From a virus: a stretch of DNA of 64,000 bases. The position numbers and the translations under genes were made by a program. Positions within the stretch are counted from its first letter, which is position 1; each line of letters begins with the position of its first letter. The DNA is taken from the IMG/VR virus record IMGVR_UViG_3300042519_001519, positions 1 to 64,000 of that record. One strand, 5' to 3'. Below the pieces are notes generated by a model. It did no database searches. It was not told where the DNA came from and saw nothing but the letters and a program-made list of their open reading frames with translations. Below, in pieces: positions 1 to 9,241 of this stretch.

Positions 1-2019
1 TTGGCAGTAAACGGAACTAACGGAAGATTATTTACAGTATCTGACGACTTATCTGATTCTTTATTCTCAGTAAATACTATAGCAGGACTTCCAGTAATAG
101 AAGCTTTTGCCGATAATAGAGTAAACATAGGACAGTACGGAGCAGAAGCTATTAGAGTATCAGGATCACGAGCCTTCATAACAGGTTCGTTATTTGGTAC
201 AGCTTCTTATGCGACTTTTGCACAAACACCAACAGTAACAGGAGCAACAGGAGTAATCGGAGTAAGCGGAGCTACAGGACCGATAGGTGTAACAGGAGCA
301 ACCGGACCAATTGGAGTAAGCGGAGCTACTGGAGTAATAGGAGTATCTGGAGCAACAGGCGTAATAGGAGTATCTGGAGCAACAGGCGTAATAGGAGTAA
401 GTGGTGCAACCGGAGTAGTAGGTGTAAGTGGAGCTACTGGAGTAATAGGTGTAAGTGGAGCAACAGGAGTAGTCGGGGTATCTGGGGCAACTGGGGTAAT
501 AGGTGTAAGTGGAGCTACTGGAACAGTAGGGGTAACCGGTGCAACAGGGCCAGCAGCAGGATCAGCAAACCAAGTAGTATACAAAAATAGTTCAAACGTT
601 GCAGCAGGATCATCTAATTTAACATTTGATGGAACTACATTATTTGGAACACAATTCAGTGCACCAGCTCTAAGTGCAGGAAGCTCAGGAAACTTAAACA
701 CAGACTTTAACAATACACCAGCAAATACTTTTAGGTACCAAGGAGATCAAGCTAGTTTAACTAACAGTCCAGGAAATACTTGGTGGTTCTACCAAAATAT
801 GAGACATAGTAATGCGTCAAACTATTGGGGAACACAAGTAGCATGGGGTTGGGAGGATAACGCAAATAAATTAGCAACAAGAAATATAACCGGAGGTTCT
901 TTTGGATCTTGGGTATATTACTTAAACAGTGCTAACTATAACTCATACGCACCGACTCTAACAGGAACAGGAGCATCAGGTAACTGGGGTATTAATATAA
1001 CAGGAAATGCAGGTACAGCTACTACTGCAGGTGTAATTGCATACTCACCTAACAGAACAGATGGAACAGCATACCCAGTTTTATGGGGAGCTGGATCTAC
1101 AACTACTCAGGCGTATTCTGCAGCAGCAGTTACTATTCAATCTAGCACAGGTACATTAAACGCAACTACTTTAGCAGCAACAACTCAAATCACTGCACCA
1201 ATATTCTACGAGACTGGCACCACATCATATTATGTAGATCCAGCAAGTACATCTAGATTATTTCAGTTGGAAGTATATGAAAAAGTTCGAGCTGGGAACG
1301 GTTATGCAGGAGAGCCAACATTCACATTCACAGGAGATACCAATACAGGTATGTATAACATATCAGCAGATGTATTAGGATTCTCAACAGCTGGAACTGC
1401 TAGAATGGCAATTCATGACAACGGAAAAGTATCTGTAAATAATACTGATAATACATTAGGGCAATTCTCAGTAAATAATAATGCATCAGTTACATCATAT
1501 AATACAACATTTCGTATGCTTGAGGGAGCTACTTTTAAAAATGATACTATACTTGGCTGGAATGTAGCAGGACAATATTCATTTTTTGGTAACTATCAGA
1601 ACTTTCCGTTAATACTTAGAACAAACGATCAAAATAGAGTTTGGATTACTGCTGGTGGCGCTATGGGATTAGGTATAACACCTACCAATACTGCCGGTAG
1701 ATTTGAAGCCTCAAATGATATAGTAGCTTATTCTACTTCAGATAAAAGATGGAAAAATAATATTGTAAAAATAGATTCTCCATTAGAAAAAATATCTCAA
1801 ATTAGTGGAGTTGAATTTGATTGGATAGAAGATGAACCATTCCATGGTAATAAAGGACATGATGTTGGAGTTATTGCTCAAGAAATTGAACTAGTAATAC
1901 CAGAAGCAGTTCAAACTAGAGAAAGTGGAATGAAAGCTGTTCAATATGATAAAATTATACCTTTATTAATTGAAGCTATAAAAGAATTGCAAAAAGAAAT
2001 TAAAGAATTAAAAAAATAA
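1..2019 (+). CDS. Tail fibre protein with Gly-X-Y repeats and C-terminal S74 chaperone domain (5' end outside window)
   Basis: Receptor-binding fibre on the virion. The reading frame is open from base 1 with no convincing start, so the gene probably begins upstream. Residues 81-179 are eleven 9-residue units of the type GATGVIGVS, i.e. collagen-like Gly-X-Y triplets, encoded by an imperfect 27-bp tandem repeat. A long Ser/Thr/Asn-rich shaft follows. The last ~100 residues, starting near SDKRWKNN (about residue 580), look like a peptidase_S74 intramolecular chaperone; this family trimerises the fibre and then cuts itself off at a Ser-Lys dyad. A short C-terminal coiled coil ends the protein. 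The tail genes downstream fit a fibre role. Confidence 0.85.
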   Translation: MAVNGTNGRLFTVSDDLSDSLFSVNTIAGLPVIEAFADNRVNIGQYGAEAIRVSGSRAFITGSLFGTASYATFAQTPTVTGATGVIGVSGATGPIGVTGATGPIGVSGATGVIGVSGATGVIGVSGATGVIGVSGATGVVGVSGATGVIGVSGATGVVGVSGATGVIGVSGATGTVGVTGATGPAAGSANQVVYKNSSNVAAGSSNLTFDGTTLFGTQFSAPALSAGSSGNLNTDFNNTPANTFRYQGDQASLTNSPGNTWWFYQNMRHSNASNYWGTQVAWGWEDNANKLATRNITGGSFGSWVYYLNSANYNSYAPTLTGTGASGNWGINITGNAGTATTAGVIAYSPNRTDGTAYPVLWGAGSTTTQAYSAAAVTIQSSTGTLNATTLAATTQITAPIFYETGTTSYYVDPASTSRLFQLEVYEKVRAGNGYAGEPTFTFTGDTNTGMYNISADVLGFSTAGTARMAIHDNGKVSVNNTDNTLGQFSVNNNASVTSYNTTFRMLEGATFKNDTILGWNVAGQYSFFGNYQNFPLILRTNDQNRVWITAGGAMGLGITPTNTAGRFEASNDIVAYSTSDKRWKNNIVKIDSPLEKISQISGVEFDWIEDEPFHGNKGHDVGVIAQEIELVIPEAVQTRESGMKAVQYDKIIPLLIEAIKELQKEIKELKK

Positions 2020-2031
2020 AAAATAAATGTT

Positions 2032-3252
2032 ATGAGTAATGCATCTTGCGGGATAGCAACGGTTATTATAGGTAGAGAATTTTCATTAACACCTCTACTA
2101 AGTTATTTTAAAAATGTAGAAGTACCTGAGAATATAGATGTGAATCTGTATATAGTATTAGGATGCGATGCAGACTTTGAAATATTGGTAAAAGATAGAA
2201 TTAAAGAGTTAGAATTAAGTAGTAAATATAATAACATTTCTTATATAAAAGGAGTTTCAAAATGCTATTCTGATTTGAGTTGGAATGAATGGGAAACATT
2301 TACAAGACAACAAGACCCAGAAAAAAAACATAGAGCTGCATTAGAGAATATTGAGATAGGATTAGATGCTGCAAAAAATGAAACATACGTTCATTTTGTA
2401 GATGACGATACAATACCGCCAGTTAATGCTTTAGAAGATTTATTAAAATCTTATCAGAGTATTAATAATTGCGGAATAGCAAGTGGTATTTATTTTAATA
2501 AGACTTGGGTAGAGCCTACAATAGCAGTACGGAAAGTAGAAACATCTAGAAGAATAGTAGGAAGTTTTAAGAAAGAGACTTGGAAAGGATGTTCTATTGA
2601 TGATTTAGCAATTGAAAATTATCAAGATGTAGGATTTGTAGGAAATGGATGCATGTTGTTATCAGGTAGTGATGTAAAAAAAATAATACCCCTACCTAAG
2701 TGGCATGAGGATGGAGATGATATAGCACCACCGGATTTTATAATATGTAGACGAATTAGAAGATTAGGTAAAATAATATCCATAGTTCCATCTGTTATAG
2801 CTGAGCATTTAGATCAATCAGGTGAACCAGTAGGACTTACATTAAAGTATTTAGAGAATATAAAAAACTCAACAGGTACTTTAAAATGCCTAGTTACACA
2901 TTATAGTAAGTATCTGAATTATGAAATACTAAGTAAACAGTATGATAAAATATTAGTTATCTACTATACTGAAACTCATAAGGAAGTACCAAGCAAATTA
3001 TATAACCTCAGTAATATAGAAATTATAAAGAGGAGTATAAAAGAAACTTGTAACAAATACTCAGATATTAGGAACTACAAGGAAATTAGAGGAGAGACTA
3101 TGCAGTATGATATTTTAGAAGAAATGCATAATTTTATTAAAGATAAATTTAACTATGTAATATACTACTATAACATATTAGGTAATGTAATAACAAAAAT
3201 ACCTTTACTAGACAGTAGAAATTTAAAAAAATTATTGAATACAAAACCATGA
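2032..3252 (+). CDS. Glycosyltransferase family 2-like protein (GT-A fold)
   Basis: Probable nucleotide-sugar-dependent glycosyltransferase of 406 aa. The N-terminal ~270 residues have the GT-A layout: an opening beta strand (ATVIIGREFS) and a metal-binding acidic motif, FVDDDT, near residue 124. The later stretch KWHEDGDDIAPPDF could supply the acceptor-side acidic residues. The last ~130 residues are unlike the fold and of unknown role. The gene starts 12 nt after the fibre gene and overlaps the next gene by 4 nt (ATGA). Its place suggests sugar decoration of fibres or of the host surface, which is inference. Family assignment is moderately sure; substrate unknown. Confidence 0.6.
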   Translation: MSNASCGIATVIIGREFSLTPLLSYFKNVEVPENIDVNLYIVLGCDADFEILVKDRIKELELSSKYNNISYIKGVSKCYSDLSWNEWETFTRQQDPEKKHRAALENIEIGLDAAKNETYVHFVDDDTIPPVNALEDLLKSYQSINNCGIASGIYFNKTWVEPTIAVRKVETSRRIVGSFKKETWKGCSIDDLAIENYQDVGFVGNGCMLLSGSDVKKIIPLPKWHEDGDDIAPPDFIICRRIRRLGKIISIVPSVIAEHLDQSGEPVGLTLKYLENIKNSTGTLKCLVTHYSKYLNYEILSKQYDKILVIYYTETHKEVPSKLYNLSNIEIIKRSIKETCNKYSDIRNYKEIRGETMQYDILEEMHNFIKDKFNYVIYYYNILGNVITKIPLLDSRNLKKLLNTKP

Positions 3253-3500
3253 ATGAACAAATTAGGTTATCAGAAGAAGAAATAGGAGTAAGTAGTACTC
3301 TTTATAAAAAAAGAATTGAATATTTGATTAAGCTAGGTGAAGTGAAACTTGCAGAAATTACTAATGAAAAAATTACTGAAGAGACTTACTTTAACCTACT
3401 GGAGTTAAACACAAGAGAAATTCAGTTTAAAGAATTACTAACTGAAAGATATGGAATAGGATCTATTGATTCAGCTACAGGATACTATATAAAAAAATAG
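3249..3500 (+). CDS. Small helical protein, paralogue of the gene at 5320
   Basis: Unrecognised 83-aa protein, rich in Glu/Lys and predicted to be mostly helical. It ends in ERYGIGSIDSATGYYIKK, which matches the end of the 90-aa product at 5320 (AYGKGSIDLEKGEF): both share YGxGSID followed by a Gly. The two are therefore probably duplicated genes. Overlap with the glycosyltransferase stop (ATGA) implies translational coupling. The position between fibre and sheath genes suggests a virion or assembly role, but nothing in the sequence proves it. Confidence 0.65.
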   Translation: MNEQIRLSEEEIGVSSTLYKKRIEYLIKLGEVKLAEITNEKITEETYFNLLELNTREIQFKELLTERYGIGSIDSATGYYIKK

Positions 3501-3521
3501 AAACAGCTAATAGAGTAAATT

Positions 3522-3845
3522 ATGACTTATACTTGGAAAGTAACAGGAGTTAAAACAGTAGATACAGGAGATGTAACAGACGCAGTTATACAGACCTATT
3601 GGGAAAAAACAGGAACTGATGAAAACGGAAATGAAGCAACATTTACAGGAGCAACACCATTTCCGCAATCTACAATTAATTCAGAAACGTTTGTACCATA
3701 TACAGAATTAACAGAAGAAATTGTACTAGGATGGATTCAAGCTGTTGTTGTAGGTTCTTACGAAGAACACGTAAATGATCAAATACAAAAACAAATTGAC
3801 GCTAAGGCTATTAAAACACCAGGACTTCCTTGGGCATCTGAATAA
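3522..3845 (+). CDS. Small phage protein, paralogue of the gene at 4858
   Basis: Unrecognised 107-aa protein. It opens with TYTWKVTGVKTVDTG and carries GTDENGNEATFTGAT. The product at 4858 has the same plan (FNWTISAVER, then GTDENG..AETYGAT, then an aromatic-Pro stretch and a GW motif), so the two are paralogues. This kind of short beta-rich protein is common beside tail-fibre genes in marine and Bacteroidetes myophages (from memory). A fibre-associated or fibre-assembly role is possible but unproven. Confidence 0.65.
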   Translation: MTYTWKVTGVKTVDTGDVTDAVIQTYWEKTGTDENGNEATFTGATPFPQSTINSETFVPYTELTEEIVLGWIQAVVVGSYEEHVNDQIQKQIDAKAIKTPGLPWASE

Positions 3846-3869
3846 ACTAATAAATTAAAAGTAAAGTAA

Positions 3870-4277
3870 ATGGCATTACCAGCTAGTGGAGTATTAAGCT
3901 TCTCAACAATAGCAACAGAGTTAGCAACAGCCCCGCCATTCTCTCTAAGAAGTATGTCTTCAATAGCAGGATTTTCTACTCCTGATGCTGTAAGTGAGTT
4001 TTATGGATACGGTGCTGTGACTTATACATACCTTAATAACTATGCTGCAGGAGATCCTTGTAACTATGACTATTGGGAGATCTATTTAGGAAGTGATGGG
4101 ATATACTACAGGTTTGATGGAGCATATTACGACCCAATGTATAATTATACAGACCTCTGGTACGAATACCTATATTATGAACCATTATTTCCTGCTGATA
4201 TATACCAAGAATGGGAGATTAATTCAGCCTCAACAGTATTGACAAGTAATGGAAATGTAGCAGTTAACTGTTTTTAA
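3870..4277 (+). CDS. Probable virion protein with LPASG...SF N-terminal motif
   Basis: A 135-aa protein of unknown function. Its first ~50 residues (MALPASGVLSFSTIATEL, then SLRSMSSIAGF, then FYGYG) match a pattern I recall from many phage tail and fibre-region proteins, in which an amphipathic stretch precedes AGF..PD..S.FYGY. The rest is very rich in Tyr, Asp and Asn, which suits an extracellular beta-structured or binding segment. No enzyme motif is visible. It lies between the two duplicated small-gene pairs and is probably co-transcribed with them. Confidence 0.55.
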   Translation: MALPASGVLSFSTIATELATAPPFSLRSMSSIAGFSTPDAVSEFYGYGAVTYTYLNNYAAGDPCNYDYWEIYLGSDGIYYRFDGAYYDPMYNYTDLWYEYLYYEPLFPADIYQEWEINSASTVLTSNGNVAVNCF

Positions 4278-4283
4278 GTAAAG

Positions 4284-4835
4284 ATGAAAGAGAAAATAGA
4301 GCCATATACAATTGAAGGTCAAGGAGTAGCTACAGAAGCTTTAGTTGAAATACAAAGTCGGTTTACAACACAAGACAAAGCAGTAATCTACTACGATTTA
4401 AGAGATAAAACTCAGACAAGTACTGTACGCGTACTCACCACAGGTGAAATACTTACTCTACCTTATAAAATACTATCTTATCAAAAAATAACAGTTACAG
4501 GAGATGATCGTGCCGCTATTGGAGCAGATGCAACATTTGCATCAAATATAGTATTTAGAGAGAGAACAGATGTAGTAAAAAGATCAAGTTCGACTGCTAT
4601 TATGGTAGGAATATCTTATGGTGATTCAAAAGAAGCTTGTATGAATTTCATTAATGGAAAAACAAAAGTATTTTATATAGATAATGAAGACTTCAGTCTT
4701 GCTACTCTACTGGCCGAAGACGAAGGTATGACTATGGGAGTAAAAGATGCAGTATATATCGCCGGCGATTCAATAATCAGGTACTGGAAAGGAGATGGTT
4801 TTGATCAGGAATTCCTAGACGTTTGTGAAGAGTAA
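4284..4835 (+). CDS. Hypothetical protein of the fibre-sheath interval
   Basis: Unrecognised 183-aa protein. The composition is mixed alpha/beta with no membrane segment, signal peptide or known catalytic motif. It begins six bases after the previous stop and sits in a tight run of small genes before the sheath gene, so a structural or assembly role is likely by position only. The acidic C-terminus (FDQEFLDVCEE) is the only striking feature. Confidence 0.6.
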   Translation: MKEKIEPYTIEGQGVATEALVEIQSRFTTQDKAVIYYDLRDKTQTSTVRVLTTGEILTLPYKILSYQKITVTGDDRAAIGADATFASNIVFRERTDVVKRSSSTAIMVGISYGDSKEACMNFINGKTKVFYIDNEDFSLATLLAEDEGMTMGVKDAVYIAGDSIIRYWKGDGFDQEFLDVCEE

Positions 4836-4857
4836 TAATAAAAACAAATAAAAACAA

Positions 4858-5274
4858 ATGACAACATTTAATTGGACAATCTCTGCAGTAGAGAGAGAAG
4901 TAAACCTAGACGGTTTAGAAAACGTAATTAAAACAATTCACTGGAGGTACAAAGGTACAGACGAAAACGGTGTAACAGCTGAAACTTATGGAGCAACCGC
5001 TATTGGAAATCCAAACCCCGAAAGCTTCACACCTTGGGAAGAAGTATCAGACCCAGTAGCAATTGGATGGTTAGAGGATATAATGAATACAACACCGGCG
5101 CTAATGCCAGAAGGAGCAGAGACAAGCCCTACTACGTTAGAGAGACTACAAGCAAATATCGAAGCACAAATTGCACTACTTGTTGCACCTAAAACAATTA
5201 CAGGTCCTTTATATAGCGCACCAGTTGTAGAGGGAGTAGTAGGAGAAGAAGTAGTGTTGGATACTCAAGAATAA
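4858..5274 (+). CDS. Small phage protein, longer paralogue of the gene at 3522
   Basis: A 138-aa protein of unknown function. It shares with the 3522 product the opening FNWTISAVER, the core motif GTDENGVTAETYGAT and a C-terminal helix before a short tail (AQIALLVAPKTITGP against KQIDAKAIKTPGLP). It is extended by an acidic Val/Glu-rich end. The 3249/3522 pair and the 4858/5320 pair contain the same two families in opposite order, which points to duplication with rearrangement. Confidence 0.65.
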   Translation: MTTFNWTISAVEREVNLDGLENVIKTIHWRYKGTDENGVTAETYGATAIGNPNPESFTPWEEVSDPVAIGWLEDIMNTTPALMPEGAETSPTTLERLQANIEAQIALLVAPKTITGPLYSAPVVEGVVGEEVVLDTQE

Positions 5275-5287
5275 ATTACTATATTAT
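5257..5287 (+). promoter_or_regulatory. Predicted promoter TTG-N20-TATATTAT
   Basis: TTG at 5257-5259 and box TATATTAT at 5280-5287, spaced by exactly 20 nt as in 17 other sites of this window. It lies in the end of the 4858 gene and would start transcription about 30 nt before the gene at 5320. Confidence 0.5.
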
Positions 5288-5319
5288 AGTATTAATCGAT
5301 TAACATAAAAATAAGTTTC

Positions 5320-5592
5320 ATGGAAAACAAAAAATTAACACAAGAAGAGTTACAACAAATTGAAGCAGTAAAACAAAAAAGCCAAGCAGTTGTACAAGAA
5401 TTAGGTCAGATTGAATTATTAAAATTAAATCTAAAGAGTAGAAGAGAAAGTGTACTTGCTTTTTTAGAAGAATTAAAACAAGAAGAAAAAGCATTGGCTG
5501 AAGCATTAGAAACTGCTTACGGAAAAGGTTCAATTGATCTTGAAAAAGGAGAATTCACACCTCTAGTAGAAGAAGTAGAAGTAGCAGAATAA
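5320..5592 (+). CDS. Small coiled-coil protein, paralogue of the gene at 3249
   Basis: A 90-aa protein, almost entirely a Glu/Lys/Gln-rich helix with heptad character (likely coiled coil), ending in AYGKGSIDLEKGEFTPL. The end matches the 3249 product. It has its own upstream promoter and a hairpin terminator just after its stop, so it may form a short transcription unit of its own before the sheath gene. Function unknown. Confidence 0.65.
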   Translation: MENKKLTQEELQQIEAVKQKSQAVVQELGQIELLKLNLKSRRESVLAFLEELKQEEKALAEALETAYGKGSIDLEKGEFTPLVEEVEVAE

Positions 5593-5617
5593 TTACTGTA
5601 AAAAGTAAGAGGAATAT

Positions 5618-5642
5618 AAGGAGGGTTTTGACTCTCCTTTCC
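5618..5642 (+). terminator. Hairpin terminator
   Basis: AAGGAG (5618-5623) pairs with CTCCTT (5634-5639) and is followed by a T/C run. A second hairpin, TTAGAG (5649-5654) with CTCTAA (5665-5670), follows. It separates the small-gene run from the tail sheath gene. Confidence 0.5.
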
Positions 5643-5700
5643 TATTTATTAGAGAATATAGAACCTCTAATCATATAAGATGGTTATCGAAATCCCAAGA

Positions 5701-5708
5701 TATTTATA
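5701..5708 (+). promoter_or_regulatory. TATTTATA motif, possible late promoter of the tail sheath gene
   Basis: TATTTATA lies 33 nt before the sheath start and is followed by ATAAATTAAAAC. The same octamer precedes the tube, tape measure and other tail or envelope genes at similar distances. It is the reverse complement of the T4 late promoter TATAAATA; function not proven. Confidence 0.35.
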
Positions 5709-5733
5709 ATAAATTAAAACAAATTAAATAAAC

Positions 5734-7857
5734 ATGGCAGAATCAATTATCTCTCCAGGAGTATTTACAAGAGAAAACGACCTTTCTTTTATACAACCAG
5801 CACCGGTAGCGGTAGGAGCAGCATTTATTGGACCAACAGTTAAAGGGCCTGTAGAAATGCCTACAGTAGTAACTTCTTATAATGATTATGTAAGAAAGTT
5901 CGGAGTAACTTTCGCCTCAGGTTCAGACAAATTCGAATATTTAACTTCATTAGCCGTTAAGAATTACTTCTCTCAAGGAGGTAATACAGCCTTAATCACT
6001 AGAGTCGTAGACCACATTGGCCCTGATTACTCAGAAGCACAAAGTACAAACATTGCTTCTAACAAAGTAACAGGAGTAAATAGAGCAACTGGATCAGGAA
6101 CTTTAACAAATGACATTGCAGTCAATCAAGAGTTTAAAGTACAGTACGGAACAGCAGCTTATAGATTTATTCCAGCAGGTACCCCACTTCCAGCAGATAG
6201 TGGAACAGGTAATGTATACTTCTTCCAATCAGGTTCAACAATTGCAGCAACAGTAACTAGCTTAGCAGCAGAAATTAACAATGCAATCCCAGGAGTATTA
6301 CAAGCAACAGGATCAGGAGCAAATTTACTTTTAAGCGGATCAGTAGCTGGTACTTTAAGAAATGGAATTACATTCTTTACAGGATCTATTACAGACTCTA
6401 CCGTATCATCAAGCTTATTCACAATAGCAGGAGGTACAGACGCAGCAGCTTCTTCTTTCCCATTCTCAATTAATACAATAGGTAAAGGAGCTATTTACAA
6501 CAACTCTCCTCTAGCAACAGATGCAGGAGCTCAAAACTCTGACGGATCTTTAGTATCAGGTTCAGAAGATAACTTAAGATGGGAAATCACAAATGTAAAT
6601 AACTCTAGAGGTACTTTTACATTATCAATAAGAAGAGGAGACGATAGTACAAATACTAAAGTAATCTTAGAAACGTTTAACAACCTTTCATTAGATCCAG
6701 CTTCAGATGATTATATCGAGAAAAGAATCGGTAGTCAATATACAACAATTGGTACAGACGGAAGTTCAACATTTTTAAGACTAGTAGGAGATTATCCAAA
6801 TAGATCAAACTTTATTAGAGTAAGTGCAGTAAATTTACCTACAATTAACTACCTAGGAAACGACGGAGTATCAGTTAATGCAGATGCAGCAGGACTTTCT
6901 TACTCAGCATCTTTACCGCAAGCAGTTTCTGGAGCATTTCATAGTGCAGGAGGTACAATTATAGCAGGAGCTAACTTCTTTAAAAACATAGACGCTCAAA
7001 CACAGGGATTAATAGCAGGAGATTATACAGATGCAATTGCATTATTAGAGAATAGAGATGATTATCAATTCAATGTAATAACAGCACCAGGAGTAACTAC
7101 AGCAGATCACTCAACAGTAACAGACGCACTTATCTCTTTAGCAGAAAATAGAGGAGATTGTATTGCAGTAGTAGACTTAGTAGGATATGAATCTACACTT
7201 TCTCAAGTAACAGATGAAGCAGCAGTATTAAATAGTTCTTACGCAGCATCTTACTGGCCTTGGTTACAAACTAAATCAGCTACAGGTAAGAATGAATGGA
7301 TACCAGCTTCAGTTGTAATACCAGGAGTTTATACATTCACAGATGCAGCTTCAGCACCATGGTTTGCACCAGCAGGACTTGTAAGAGGAGGTATTCCAGG
7401 AGTAATTCAAGCACAAAGAAGATTAACAAAAGGAGAAAGAGATACTTTATACTCAGGAAAAGTAAATCCAATTGCTTCTTTCCCAGGAACAGGTATATCA
7501 GTATTCGGACAAAAAACATTACAAACAAAAGCTTCAGCTTTAGATAGAGTAAACGTTAGACGTTTGTTAATAGAACTTAAGAAGTTCATTGGTGACCAAG
7601 CTAAAAACTTAGTATTCGAACAAAATACTATTGCAACAAGAAATAAATTCTTAGCGACGGTTAATCCTTACTTAGAATCAGTAGTACAAAGACAAGGTCT
7701 TTATGCATACAGAGTAGTAATGGACGAATCTAACAACTCAGCAGATGTAGTTGATAGAAATCAATTAGTAGGACAAATCTACATTCAACCAGCTAAAACA
7801 ATTGAATTCGTAGTATTAGACTTCACAATTGAACCAACAGGAGCAACGTTTGTATAA
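5734..7857 (+). CDS. Contractile tail sheath protein (T4 gp18-like)
   Basis: A 707-aa sheath subunit that polymerises round the tail tube and contracts at infection. The N-terminus SIISPGVFTRENDLSF followed by GAAFIGPTVKGP is the classic sheath start, and the C-terminal part (LIELKKFIGDQAKNLVFEQN, then a stretch ending in VLDFTIEPTGATFV) has the conserved sheath core. The middle (about 100-450) is a large, variable Ser/Thr/Gly-rich insertion. It is followed 45 nt later by the tube gene, the normal sheath-tube order of contractile tails. A TATTTATA motif 33 nt upstream may be its late promoter. Confidence 0.93.
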   Translation: MAESIISPGVFTRENDLSFIQPAPVAVGAAFIGPTVKGPVEMPTVVTSYNDYVRKFGVTFASGSDKFEYLTSLAVKNYFSQGGNTALITRVVDHIGPDYSEAQSTNIASNKVTGVNRATGSGTLTNDIAVNQEFKVQYGTAAYRFIPAGTPLPADSGTGNVYFFQSGSTIAATVTSLAAEINNAIPGVLQATGSGANLLLSGSVAGTLRNGITFFTGSITDSTVSSSLFTIAGGTDAAASSFPFSINTIGKGAIYNNSPLATDAGAQNSDGSLVSGSEDNLRWEITNVNNSRGTFTLSIRRGDDSTNTKVILETFNNLSLDPASDDYIEKRIGSQYTTIGTDGSSTFLRLVGDYPNRSNFIRVSAVNLPTINYLGNDGVSVNADAAGLSYSASLPQAVSGAFHSAGGTIIAGANFFKNIDAQTQGLIAGDYTDAIALLENRDDYQFNVITAPGVTTADHSTVTDALISLAENRGDCIAVVDLVGYESTLSQVTDEAAVLNSSYAASYWPWLQTKSATGKNEWIPASVVIPGVYTFTDAASAPWFAPAGLVRGGIPGVIQAQRRLTKGERDTLYSGKVNPIASFPGTGISVFGQKTLQTKASALDRVNVRRLLIELKKFIGDQAKNLVFEQNTIATRNKFLATVNPYLESVVQRQGLYAYRVVMDESNNSADVVDRNQLVGQIYIQPAKTIEFVVLDFTIEPTGATFV

Positions 7858-7873
7858 TATTTAGAAACACAGA

Positions 7874-7881
7874 TATTTATA
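7874..7881 (+). promoter_or_regulatory. TATTTATA motif upstream of the tube gene
   Basis: The octamer lies 29 nt before the tail tube start, in the same context as at 5701. Candidate late promoter or processing site. Confidence 0.3.
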
Positions 7882-7902
7882 ATTAAATAAGTAAACAATA
7901 AA

Positions 7903-8391
7903 ATGGCAGTATTAGATCCAAACGAAATAATGTTCAGAGCCTTCGAACCAATGGTTCAGCACAGGTTCGTAATGTACATAGACAATATCCCAGCATTCAT
8001 GATTAAAAACGTGAAAGCTCCTAACTTTCAAGATTCTATGATCAAACTTGATCACATTAACTCTTACAGAAAAATAAGAGGAAAAAGAGAGTGGCAGGAT
8101 ATGGATATGACTTTATACTCACCAATCACACCTTCAGGGGCTCAAGCAGTAATGGAATGGGCTCGTTTAGGATATGAATCAGTAACAGGTAGAGCTGGAT
8201 ATTCAGATTTCTATAAGAAAGATTTAACTTTAAACATTCTAGGTCCTGTAGGAGATATCGTAGGGGAATGGATTATCAAAGGAGCTTTCTTAACAAAAGG
8301 AGATTTTGGACAATTTGACTGGACTTCTGCTGACGGAGTAGTAGAGATAGGAATTTCAATTGCAATGGATTATTGTGTATTAAATTACTAA
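7903..8391 (+). CDS. Tail tube protein (T4 gp19-like)
   Basis: A 162-aa protein forming the inner tail tube. The length equals T4 gp19 (163 aa). The sequence HRFVMYIDNIPAFMIKNVKAPNF, then ITPSGAQAVMEWARL and AFLTKGDFGQFDWTSADGVVEIGISIAMDYCVLNY, fits the gp19/T6SS-tube fold of two orthogonal beta sheets. It directly follows the sheath gene and is closed by a strong terminator, so sheath and tube probably form one late unit. Confidence 0.92.
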   Translation: MAVLDPNEIMFRAFEPMVQHRFVMYIDNIPAFMIKNVKAPNFQDSMIKLDHINSYRKIRGKREWQDMDMTLYSPITPSGAQAVMEWARLGYESVTGRAGYSDFYKKDLTLNILGPVGDIVGEWIIKGAFLTKGDFGQFDWTSADGVVEIGISIAMDYCVLNY

Positions 8392-8413
8392 TAACCACTC
8401 AAATAAAATTAAC

Positions 8414-8444
8414 AAGCCTGGCAGTAGCCGGGCTTTGTTGTTTT
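8414..8444 (+). terminator. Rho-independent terminator after the tail tube gene
   Basis: AAGCCTGGC (8414-8422), loop AGTA, GCCGGGCTT (8427-8435), then T-rich sequence. Nine base pairs with one G-T wobble. Confidence 0.8.
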
Positions 8445-8468
8445 AAAAAAGTTTTTTTCATATATTTA
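8438..8468 (+). promoter_or_regulatory. Predicted promoter TTG-N20-TATATTTA for the baseplate operon
   Basis: TTG at 8438-8440 and TATATTTA at 8461-8468, preceded by TTCA, with the standard 20-nt gap. The box also contains TATTTATA (8463-8470). The expected start is about 28 nt before the gene at 8501. Confidence 0.6.
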
Positions 8469-8500
8469 TATATAGAAAAAGTTACTAACAAATAAAATTT

Positions 8501-9241
8501 ATGGAACAAAAGCAAAAATTTCCTACCGAAATGGTAGAATTACCATCAAGAGGGTTACTCTATCCTAAAGATTCTGCATTAGCAGAAGGTAAAATCGAGA
8601 TGAAATACATGACAGCTCGTGAGGAAGATATTCTAACAAATCAAAACTACATACAACAAGGAGTAGTTATTGATAAATTACTACAATCTCTTATTGTAAC
8701 TCCAATCAACTACGGAGATCTTTTATTAGGAGATAAGAATGCAATTCTAGTTGCTTCTAGGGTATTAGGGTACGGTAAAGATTATGAATTTGAATACAAA
8801 GGACGAAAAGAAGTAGTTGATCTTGCAGAATTAAAAACTAAAGAAATTAATTACGATGCTCTTAAGGGAGGTAAAAATGAATTTGCATATATAATGCCAT
8901 CTTCAAGTACCAATGTTACTTTCAAATTACTTACTCACGCAGATGAGCAATTTATCGATCAAGAAGTAAAAGGATTAAAAAAATTAACAAAAGATGCTTC
9001 TCCGGAATTATCTACAAGATTGAAAAGAATAATTACTTCTGTAGAAGGAGATTCAACACCTAAAGCAATTAGAGATTTTGTCGATAATTACTTATTAGCA
9101 AGAGACTCTAGAGCATTTAGAGAACACATTAGACAGGTACAACCGGATGTTGACTTAAAATTCTTCCCAGAAGATGGACCTGAAGGAGGGGTAGATATCC
9201 CAATTGGGGTTAGCTTTCTTTGGCCTGACGCCGGAATATAG
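8501..9241 (+). CDS. Baseplate hub protein (T4 gp26-like)
   Basis: A 246-aa protein resembling the gp26 baseplate-hub family. The opening FPTEMVELPSRGLLYPKDS (family hallmark VELPSxGxLYP) and the closing IPIGVSFLWPDAGI (an aromatic-Trp-Pro end) are typical of what I recall of the family in cyanophage- and T4-like genomes. It probably helps assemble the central hub of the baseplate. Its 3' end overlaps the next, +1-shifted frame by 38 nt. It is first in the operon behind the 8438 promoter. Confidence 0.7.
   Translation: MEQKQKFPTEMVELPSRGLLYPKDSALAEGKIEMKYMTAREEDILTNQNYIQQGVVIDKLLQSLIVTPINYGDLLLGDKNAILVASRVLGYGKDYEFEYKGRKEVVDLAELKTKEINYDALKGGKNEFAYIMPSSSTNVTFKLLTHADEQFIDQEVKGLKKLTKDASPELSTRLKRIITSVEGDSTPKAIRDFVDNYLLARDSRAFREHIRQVQPDVDLKFFPEDGPEGGVDIPIGVSFLWPDAGI

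Noticed and set aside
241-540. CRISPR-like regular repeat
   Set aside because: The 27-bp units are adjacent without spacers and stay in frame as Gly-X-Y codons.
207-713. Minus-strand frame of 168 codons rich in Pro/Val/Thr repeats
   Set aside because: Mirror image of the collagen-like repeat in the tail fibre gene; no independent start or ending signals.
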